NCBI RefSeq assembly: GCF_030651495.1
Contig: NZ_JAUSFI010000085.1
Coordinates: 1-42,505, forward strand
Source of the DNA: Undibacterium sp.
Lineage (GTDB): Bacteria > Pseudomonadota > Gammaproteobacteria > Burkholderiales > Burkholderiaceae_D
Direction of reading: 5' to 3'
Length of the DNA: 42,505 nucleotides
The notes beneath the pieces were generated by a model. It saw only the letters and a list, made by a program, of their open reading frames with translations, ran no database searches and was not told the origin of the DNA. Each line of letters opens with the position of its first letter. Positions within the stretch are counted from its first letter, which is position 1. Shown here in pieces: positions 36,500 through 42,505 of the stretch. A program made the translations under genes and the position numbers.

Positions 36500-37330
36500 A
36501 AGCTGTTTTTTAAAGTCGTAGGCATCACTCCAGAGTAGTTTGCAACGTACTGCCAGCCACGCATTGAGTTCGGCAAAGCTACCGAAGGTTCTTGCCTGTG
36601 TTCATGCTAGGCACGACGCCGACTATCTTGTACATTCTTCTCGACAATGCTTCCCCCCCTCCAGAGGCGACATTACAGAAATCCGGATCAAACAGATAAT
36701 GTGCATTCATGGCAAAAAAGCGCGCATTGACGATACATCCTTTGCCCCGCATGACTTTGTCCACGATGGTCTTCATATTGTCGTAGATGCCACGCCGGGC
36801 GATGCCGCCCAGGGCGGTAAATGCGTTTGTATGCGCATCGAACAGCATTTCATGACTTTGCGTTGGATAGGCGACCAACCAGAAGGCACGACTGGCACAT
36901 AGCTTGGTGTGGGCAACCAGTAGTTTGCGGTGAATACCGCCGATGACAAGCAACTCTTCACTCCAGTCAAACTGGAACCCCTCGCCAAGTTGAAATATGA
37001 GAGGAACAAAGGCCGATTTACCAGACACTTTGGCTACCTGATCGCGCCAGCCATTCATATAGCGCCTGACACCTGAGTAGTTGCCGGTAAATCCCTCCTG
37101 CTGAAGTTTTTTAAACAGCATCAACGCAGTGCGTCGATCCTGTTTAGGGCGGTGGCTGTCGGTCTGCAAGTGTCGCGAATCGGAAATGCGAAGCTGATCG
37201 CTCCATGTCGCGCAAAGGGTATTCGCCTGATAATGCGGCATGTTAAGGCTTCTTCGGGACGCTGAAAACCGAGATATTCTATCCTCGATACTGGCGGGCT
37301 ACGACCATTGAGCACCGATGGCGGCCATGG
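36500..37330 (-). pseudogene. istA: IS21-family istA transposase remnant
   Basis: The minus strand encodes IstA pieces across several frames. An N-terminal stretch TALMLFKKLQQEGFTGNYSG precedes RRYMNGWRDQ; the core FQFDWSEELLVIGG and NAFTALGGIARRGIYDNMKT (catalytic acidic residues) is in the longest frame (37241-36579). The C-terminal TFGSFAELNAWLAVRCKLLW is in another frame near 36595-36530. Frameshifts and a missing N-terminus make it inactive, and no istB ATPase gene follows. Confidence 0.8.
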
Positions 37331-37357
37331 AAAGAAACGGGTTGCAATGGCAGGTGG

Positions 37358-37795
37358 TCAGAGCGCGCGCGTCTCCTGGCTCACGAAGACGGAGGCCTTG
37401 CCCGCAGAAGCGTCACATTTCACCGTGTAGGCGTAACCCGCCTTCACCGACAGATCAAGGGTAGGCCTGTAGGTGGCCTTGGTCAGCGACTTGAAGCAAT
37501 ACACCTCAAGTGAATAGCTTCCGGGATTCAACTGAATTTCGCGCGGATAGTCAGTGAAGCCTGGCAAACCAAATCGCTTGACTATCGGCGTACCCGTTTC
37601 GGGTTTGCTGGAATAGGCTGCAATCGTGGCGTGGTACTCGTCCCCAAAGGGACTACCGAGATACGTTTGAATCACTGCAATCTCGGATGAGTTTTTTCGC
37701 TCGCCCGCATACTGTTGAGCGGGCGTCATGAATCCGCAGGAACAGAGCAAGGCGCTCAGAAGGATGGCAGCGTGTGGAAGGAATGAACGGTTCAT
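37358..37795 (-). CDS. Small lipoprotein, 145 residues
   Basis: ATG 37795 opens a signal peptide with an LLCSC lipobox (about residues 16-20), so it is predicted to be lipid-anchored. The mature part is beta-rich (REIQLNPGSYSLEVYCFKSL), resembling small outer-membrane-facing lipoproteins that carry a PEGA-like or transthyretin-like fold. It lies 76 bp downstream of a frameshifted membrane-protein gene on the same strand, and its sequence is more GC-rich than the left half of the window. Substrate or partner unknown. Confidence 0.7.
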   Translation of the reverse strand: MNRSFLPHAAILLSALLCSCGFMTPAQQYAGERKNSSEIAVIQTYLGSPFGDEYHATIAAYSSKPETGTPIVKRFGLPGFTDYPREIQLNPGSYSLEVYCFKSLTKATYRPTLDLSVKAGYAYTVKCDASAGKASVFVSQETRAL

Positions 37796-37871
37796 AGAGT
37801 CTTTCTTGGTAAAATTACGCGGATGGAAAATGGCGGGGAATTAGCGATTCGGTGAAGACGGTGTTCAGTCC

Positions 37872-38325
37872 CTAGGCCCAAGCCATGAGGACATAGAAGA
37901 AGAAAGGCGACGCGCCAGCAACCAATGTCATCGGCAACATGATGAGTACCTGGGTACCGGCACCCAGAACCAGCGCATAGGCACGGACTATCCAGGCTTT
38001 GTGTTGCTTGATGCAGCCTTGCATCACCACGTGCACCGACAGGATGATGGCCAGCGTCATCCACAAGCTTGTTAACGCCGCGAACAAGGCGCATGGCGTC
38101 GTTACGCCACCCGCCGCTGCGATGCAAGCGCGGAAAACGCTGACGAAGGGCTGAACCGAGCTGAAATGTCCCTGGCACGCAAAACAGAATGGAACACACG
38201 ATGTGCAAAACAAAGGGTTCGGGACTGGTCATGAAACGCGCGTTATCGGGATTGACCGCACCACCACCCGCCGAATCACACAGGTACGTCGGCAGTTGCC
38301 AGGAGAGATTTGATAAATTTGACAT
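37872..38325 (-). pseudogene. Frameshifted multi-pass membrane protein gene
   Basis: From ATG 38325 the first about 55 codons (SNLSWQLPTYLCDSAGGG to LFCVPGTFQ) look authentic, then the frame turns into low-complexity Arg/His-rich sequence. In another frame the same strand continues with FSSVQPFVSVFRACIAAAGG and three hydrophobic segments to a stop at 37872. The switch is near 38160. A single-base change or sequencing error would rejoin a protein of about 150 residues with four membrane segments. Function unknown. Confidence 0.6.
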
Positions 38326-38350
38326 GGTGAATGAGAAAAAGCTGTGGTCG

Positions 38351-38457
38351 GCTGTGGCGCCAAATCAATGTTGAACGCCTAGCAGGGAGTATCACGGCCC
38401 TGCCTCACCATGTCACCGCACTAAAGTACGGTTCTTGCAGAACATCCTCGCCGGCTC
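38351..38457 (-). repeat. 107-bp direct repeat, copy A (upstream of the membrane gene)
   Basis: Aligns without gaps to 40271-40377 (offset 1920) at roughly 78 percent identity by eye. Conserved points are the palindrome TGGCGCCA, a small hairpin (GCAGGG/CCCTGC here), and AAAGTACGGTTCTTGCAGAA with its GTTCT/AGAAC stem. It ends 26 bp before the start codon of the frameshifted minus-strand gene. The following 38458-38838 shows no gene. Confidence 0.65.
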
Positions 38458-38838
38458 GGAACAAGTAGAGTTCGTGTACCCGCAACTTGGCGTCTGTACG
38501 CCTTTGCATGTCAACTTTGTCAAAGCTGCTCTGGTTACCCAGCTTCACCGTGATGAAGAAAACGAGGAGTTTCTGTCTGATTTCCTAGCTTGAAAGATCC
38601 TTGGAAATCCGGGTCATGACTTCGATTTCGAGCCGACTCGGGCGCTCGCCCAAGTAGCAGAGCGCATCTCGTAGCCGACTCTACACAGAGTTGCTATTCG
38701 CGTGTAAGCGCTTCAGACGATCGACCCTTGAGTGGCGGATCCGCATCGGACTCCCAGCTACGTACAATTCACGGATTTAGTTCAAGGTAGAGCGCCAGTT
38801 TCTTTTGCAGCATCGTATGCTTCCACGATTTACCTCAA

Positions 38839-39219
38839 TCATGAGGTTGCTACGGCCAAGCTCGATGCCAGCATAGTAAGTAGAATCGGCAGCCACAACT
38901 GGCGTTCGCGCTTGCTCGGCGTAATGATATTAGCAAGGCTCCCAATTACACAGTAGCCAACCACGACCCAGGCAAGTGGGCGAGCATGCGACTCAAAGAG
39001 CGGTACGTCATAGTTCGAACGCGCGAAAATGATAGTACTGAAGCAACACAGCAGCACGATTGAAAAAACCGCAATGAGACGGACCTTGGGTGGGAGGCGT
39101 CCCCGCCACCTTCCGCCCATTGTGAGTTCGCCCCATGGAGCGCCCAGCACAAGCGCCAATTGGAATATGGCAACAGCACCAGAGGCAAGGCTAAAGAGTA
39201 GCGCTGCGTATGGGGTCAT
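38839..39219 (-). CDS. Small four-helix membrane protein
   Basis: A minus-strand frame with four hydrophobic segments. A conserved-looking loop, GAPWGELTMGGRWRGRLPP, joins helices 1 and 2; this loop recurs in small uncharacterised bacterial membrane proteins. The start chosen is ATG 39219 (MTPYAALLFS), giving 126 residues; an ATG at 39240 would add seven residues and lengthen the overlap with the upstream hydrolase gene, whose stop is at 39191. The overlap implies coupled expression. Function unknown. Confidence 0.7.
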   Translation of the reverse strand: MTPYAALLFSLASGAVAIFQLALVLGAPWGELTMGGRWRGRLPPKVRLIAVFSIVLLCCFSTIIFARSNYDVPLFESHARPLAWVVVGYCVIGSLANIITPSKRERQLWLPILLTMLASSLAVATS

Positions 39220-40252
39220 TGGAAACGGATACAGCTGCAAGGAAGGTCTTGTCGAAGAAGGCCGTGACTTCGATGGCGAGTTGCTTCAGGAACGCATTGC
39301 GATCGAAACCCGGCGGGTTCGCTGCTAGGTCGCCGTCCAAGCTAGGGATGGGCATGCTGGGCGTATCCATGAAGGCGTAGTGCCAGGCATTGGGCACCCG
39401 ATGCAGGTTAGGTGCGGGAAGATTGCTGGCGACCCACTCGGCATGGAATCGCGGCACCAGGAAACGATCGAGTTCTGCTTCGTAGATCATGGTCGCTGGC
39501 CGAACCGCGGCGAGCGACTCGGCGGTGAGCAGCACACCCGCCGGGGCCAGCGCGACGATCGCCCTAACGCGCTCGTCCTTGAGCGAGGGCGTGACCGTAG
39601 GCAACAGCGGTGCCGATTCCCCCGAGCGGCCCATGCCGCAGAAGATCGGGTCTTCGGATGCTTCAGTCTGGCAGTGCTTCCTCAACCGAGACAAATCCGG
39701 CCTGGCTCCCGCCAACGCCAGCACCGTGTAGCCGCCGGCCGAGTGTCCCAGCGCACCCACGCGAGGCCCTTGGCTGTCGGTCGCAATTCTAGCCTTCCAC
39801 GCGGGATCGGCCAGGATCGCGTCGATGATCCGAGAAGCTTGCCGCGGCCGCTCATCGAAGTAGCGTTCGGGGCTCTTCTCGATCAGCGATCGATCCTGCC
39901 AATTGTCGCCGGGATGACGGAGTGCGGCGACCAGATAGCCGTTCCGGGCGAGGGCCTGTGCCAGGACGCTGTGCCCGGTCTCGCTGCCGGCGTTGCCGTG
40001 ACTCAGCAGAATCAGAGCTTTGACTTTGTCGACGGGTTTGCCGCCGATGGCGACGTCCAGCGTGAACGGCCCCATGGCGATGACTCGTGGCGCGGCCATC
40101 GTCGGGTAGTACAGAGCGACCGTCGTCGTTGGCGCCTCCGGTGTCGTGCCAGCCACCTGGATCTGCATCCAGCCGGCCTCGTAGGCGTGCGCGTGTGCTG
40201 TGAGGAGTAGGGTGGCCAGCGTGGCCAAGATGCGGCGAAGAAGGTAGGTCAT
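39191..40252 (-). CDS. Secreted alpha/beta hydrolase (dienelactone/PAF-acetylhydrolase-like)
   Basis: A 353-residue alpha/beta hydrolase with a signal peptide (LATLATLLLTAHAHA), so probably periplasmic. The oxyanion region is LILLSHGNAG, the nucleophile elbow is G169-H-S171-A-G173, and a likely catalytic His is in NAWHYAFMD near the C-terminus. The family includes platelet-activating-factor acetylhydrolase-like and dienelactone hydrolase-like esterases; the substrate cannot be told. It is clearly GC-rich compared with the left half of the window. A large antisense open frame on the plus strand is a GC-content artefact. Confidence 0.85.
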   Translation of the reverse strand: MTYLLRRILATLATLLLTAHAHAYEAGWMQIQVAGTTPEAPTTTVALYYPTMAAPRVIAMGPFTLDVAIGGKPVDKVKALILLSHGNAGSETGHSVLAQALARNGYLVAALRHPGDNWQDRSLIEKSPERYFDERPRQASRIIDAILADPAWKARIATDSQGPRVGALGHSAGGYTVLALAGARPDLSRLRKHCQTEASEDPIFCGMGRSGESAPLLPTVTPSLKDERVRAIVALAPAGVLLTAESLAAVRPATMIYEAELDRFLVPRFHAEWVASNLPAPNLHRVPNAWHYAFMDTPSMPIPSLDGDLAANPPGFDRNAFLKQLAIEVTAFFDKTFLAAVSVSNDPIRSATL

Positions 40253-40270
40253 GTGTTATCCCAGATCGTT

Positions 40271-40377
40271 GTGGTGGCGCCAACCCATTGTCGTATGCCT
40301 GGTAGGCAGTATAACTGCCCGGTCTCACCGTGTCGCCATACCAAAGTACGGTTCTTGCAGAACCTCGTGGCAGGCTC
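40271..40377 (-). repeat. 107-bp direct repeat, copy B (upstream of the hydrolase)
   Basis: The second copy of the 38351-38457 repeat, same orientation, ending 19 bp before the hydrolase start codon. The local hairpin here is GGCAGT/ACTGCC. Its position just 5' of a minus-strand gene in both cases suggests a shared promoter/leader or a recombination-related repeat. Confidence 0.65.
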
Positions 40378-40472
40378 ACAACAAATTGATTTCTAATCGC
40401 ATTAAATCGCATTTACAAGTTGAAATAAAATGTCTGACGCGGAATCATTTGCTATCAGGCTAGCCGGATTTC

Positions 40473-40860
40473 TCATGCCAAAGCATAAAATTGGTCGGCA
40501 AAAGATATCTCTTCTGCACCCGCAAAGGTCAACTGAGCTTTACGAATCATGTGCATTAATTCGATTCCAGTCAGGATGCTTTTCGCCGAGTGAAATGATT
40601 TGAATCCGAGCATTGGTTTTGTTATTCGTTTCACTGCGCGATGGTCCTGTTCGACGATGTTGTTGAGGTATTTCACCTGGCGAATGAGCATCTGTACTTC
40701 CATCGCGTCATTTATTTCATCGATCGCTGATTTGTTTGCTCCGCTCTTGTCCATCGTCACTTTTTCTAGAATACCGTTAGCCTGCATCGCCTTGTCGAAG
40801 AAGCGCATGGCCGTTGGCGCGATCGTGTCTTGATGCCTTCGGGGCATGGCCGAATCGTCG
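40473..40860 (-). pseudogene. IS6-family transposase remnant
   Basis: The minus strand carries the C-terminal part of an IS6/IS26-type DDE transposase: AMRFFDKAMQANGILEKVTM, then DKSGANKSAI (second catalytic D), KYLNNIVEQDHRAVKRITKP (catalytic E) and SAKSILTGIELMHMIRK. The N-terminal half, including the first D and the helix-turn-helix, is absent or scrambled beyond 40860, and no intact terminal inverted repeats were found. It is an inactive fragment. Confidence 0.85.
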
Positions 40861-41020
40861 TGCGTGGTTACTATCTTCTTTCGCCAGCGGTGGTACTCGT
40901 CTTACAAAAAAGTGACGTAATAACCACCTGGGTAAGGCGTGGGCTGGATGTGCTACTTTCATATTTAGAAATCAGCAAATCATAGAAGTTGACACTTTTA
41001 CTTTGTGCTACGATAGCCAG

Positions 41021-42505
41021 ATGATATTGACAACCTTGCTGGCCACTAAATTCTTTGCACCGCTGCCGCCGGCCCACGCCGTCTCTCGCCCGTTATTGAT
41101 CAAGCGGCTGCATGATGGTGTATCACGCAAGTTGACGCTGGTATGTGCGTCTGCAGGCTTTGGAAAATCCACTCTAATCAGCGAGTGGGCTAACGATTGT
41201 CCCTACCCAAGTGCCTGGTTGTCGCTTGATGAAGATGACCGTGACCCGAACCTATTTTTGGAGTATTTGGTTGCTTCATTGCAAACAATTTCGCAGGCCG
41301 TTGGTGCGGGCATTTCGGCGATGTTGCGTGCCTCCCCGCCTGCCACGGCAGAGATAGTTTTGACATCATTGTTAAACCAACTTTCCACAATACCTGGCAA
41401 GCTGGTACTTATTCTTGACGACTACCATCTTTCTGCCAGTATTCCAGTCAACGAAGCCCTGACATTTTTGATCGCCCATATGCCGGCACAGTTGCATTTG
41501 GTCATCGCCAGCCGCGAAGAGCCAGAAATATTGCTGGGGCGACTGAGGCTAGAGGAGCAAATAACAGAGATTCGCCAAGAGGACTTGCGTTTTGCCTTGG
41601 ACGAAGCAGCCGAGTTTTTCAATCAAGGCCTAAATCTTGGACTATCTTCGCCCCAGGTGCACGCGCTTGAAGCACGCACGGAGGGCTGGATTGCGGGGTT
41701 AAAGTTGGCGGCCATCTCGCTGCATCAGCACAAAAATCCAGAAACGTTTATTGCATCGTTTACAGGTAGCCACCGCTTTGTACAAGACTACCTGATAGAA
41801 GAGGTTTTGAACCAACAGTCCCCAGAGGTCCAGTCCTTTCTGCTTCGTACTTCGGTACTTGATCGCTTGTGTGGCCCCTTGTGCGATGCCGTATTACAAA
41901 GCCACGGCGGGCAACAAGTCCTTAATCAGATTGACGATGCCAATCTCTTTATTGTGCCATTGGATGCAGAAAGACGATGGTATCGGTATCACCATTTATT
42001 TTCCGACTTATTGCGTCAACGCCTGGGGCAAAACGAGCCAGTTGAGCCACTTCACTTACGTGCCAGCCAGTGGTACGAGGTCAATGGCTTGGAGGTTGAG
42101 GCTTTTCATCAAGCTACTTCGGCAAAGGATATCCCGAGATCAATACGGCTGATCGAAGGAAATGGTATGCCGTTGTACTTTCGTGGAGAAACCGCGCCTA
42201 TCATACAGTGGCTGTCATTACAGCCGCACGCCGTTCTGAACACGTACCCCTATCTATGGGTAGCATTTTCCTGGTCCTTGTTATTTGGCGGCCACCCCCG
42301 TCAGATAGAGGAAAAGTTATTGTGCGCTGAAGCGGCCATGCGCCTTGCACCGCCAGACATGCCGGCGATGGAGATGAATGGTCAAATAGCTGTGCTTTGG
42401 GCCTGGTTGGCGGTGTATAGAAACGAGGCTGACTCCATTTATGCGCATGCGAGCCGCGCGCTGGAGTTATTAGATCATGACAGTCGCCCGGCTCGCACCG
42501 CGGCG
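41021..42505 (+). CDS. MalT/LuxR-type ATP-dependent transcriptional regulator, 3' end missing
   Basis: An open frame of 495 codons from ATG 41021 to the right edge. It is a large STAND-class activator: N-terminal TKFFAPLPP opening, Walker A ASAGFGKST (43-51), Walker B LVLILDDYH (D133-D134), then the MalT-type winged-helix/arm region (WYRYHHLFSDLLRQRL), followed by the start of a TPR-like sensor. The C-terminal LuxR helix-turn-helix would lie beyond the window. A TTGACA at 40989 with a weak -10 could be its promoter. The inducer is unknown. Confidence 0.9.
   Translation, partial: MILTTLLATKFFAPLPPAHAVSRPLLIKRLHDGVSRKLTLVCASAGFGKSTLISEWANDCPYPSAWLSLDEDDRDPNLFLEYLVASLQTISQAVGAGISAMLRASPPATAEIVLTSLLNQLSTIPGKLVLILDDYHLSASIPVNEALTFLIAHMPAQLHLVIASREEPEILLGRLRLEEQITEIRQEDLRFALDEAAEFFNQGLNLGLSSPQVHALEARTEGWIAGLKLAAISLHQHKNPETFIASFTGSHRFVQDYLIEEVLNQQSPEVQSFLLRTSVLDRLCGPLCDAVLQSHGGQQVLNQIDDANLFIVPLDAERRWYRYHHLFSDLLRQRLGQNEPVEPLHLRASQWYEVNGLEVEAFHQATSAKDIPRSIRLIEGNGMPLYFRGETAPIIQWLSLQPHAVLNTYPYLWVAFSWSLLFGGHPRQIEEKLLCAEAAMRLAPPDMPAMEMNGQIAVLWAWLAVYRNEADSIYAHASRALELLDHDSRPARTAA

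Noticed and set aside
37792..38325. A single 177-residue protein over this whole frame
   Set aside because: Only the first about 55 residues look real; the remainder is Arg/His/Leu-rich out-of-frame sequence. The hydrophobic continuation is in another frame.
39380..40210. A 276-residue plus-strand open frame
   Set aside because: It is antisense to the alpha/beta hydrolase, which has a signal peptide and a GHSAGG elbow. The frame is Arg/Gly-rich and arises from high GC content.
38351..40377. Integron attC sites
   Set aside because: The two repeats precede small genes like cassettes, but the conserved RYYYAAC and GTTRRRY core boxes are missing and no integrase is in the window.

Overview
The window looks like a betaproteobacterial chromosome, most likely Burkholderiales and probably the Oxalobacteraceae (Undibacterium/Herminiimonas type). 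That placement is an inference from gene content and order: trpS-ycaQ, hemC-hemD-hemX-hemY, ppa, nadE-glnB, trxB-smr and ftsK-lolA-rarA, with moderate GC. No rRNA, tRNA or CRISPR array was seen.

Positions 1-22.8 kb are dense, intact housekeeping sequence. On the minus strand are the edge of an unidentified gene, an AlkX/YcaQ-type DNA glycosylase and trpS. Between trpS and hemC there is a strong minus-strand promoter about 115 bp upstream of a textbook intrinsic terminator, i.e. a small RNA or trpS leader. The plus-strand haem operon hemCDXY follows, then ppa, a tail-anchored Ser/Thr kinase, a FemAB/GNAT-like acyltransferase, nadE, glnB (P-II), a LivK-like binding protein, an Smr protein, trxB, ftsK, lolA and rarA. 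A lysine-catabolism-like block closes this part: an ALDH7-type dehydrogenase and a saccharopine-dehydrogenase-like enzyme on the minus strand, and a divergent Lrp/AsnC regulator.

From about 22.8 kb to 41 kb the sequence becomes an accessory, insertion-scarred region. It holds IS5, IS21 and IS6 transposase remnants, gene fragments, frameshifted genes and repeats. Its centre is a four-gene Tn7-like transposition operon (25.03-30.20 kb): a TnsA-like protein whose third catalytic motif appears lost, a TnsB with an intact DDE triad, a TnsC ATPase and a TniQ zinc-finger targeting protein. Next to tniQ lies a compact candidate cargo module (30.64-32.91 kb): an SF2 helicase, a winged-helix/coiled-coil partner, and a divergent XRE-type repressor. 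Two near-identical 19-bp operators overlap both promoters, and the second operator touches the repressor start codon, so that transcript may be leaderless. The helicase reading frame is one base out of register with its apparent ATG. This module is the best candidate for an undescribed system, possibly defence, but no function is proven by the sequence.

Downstream are a truncated umuC, a nucleotide pyrophosphatase/phosphodiesterase-like lipoprotein, several small hypothetical genes (one split at a T7 run), an IS21 istA remnant, a more GC-rich minus-strand cluster (lipoprotein, frameshifted membrane protein, small membrane protein, alpha/beta hydrolase) with a 107-bp repeat upstream of two of its genes, an IS6 remnant, and the first 495 codons of a MalT/LuxR-type ATP-dependent regulator running off the right edge.
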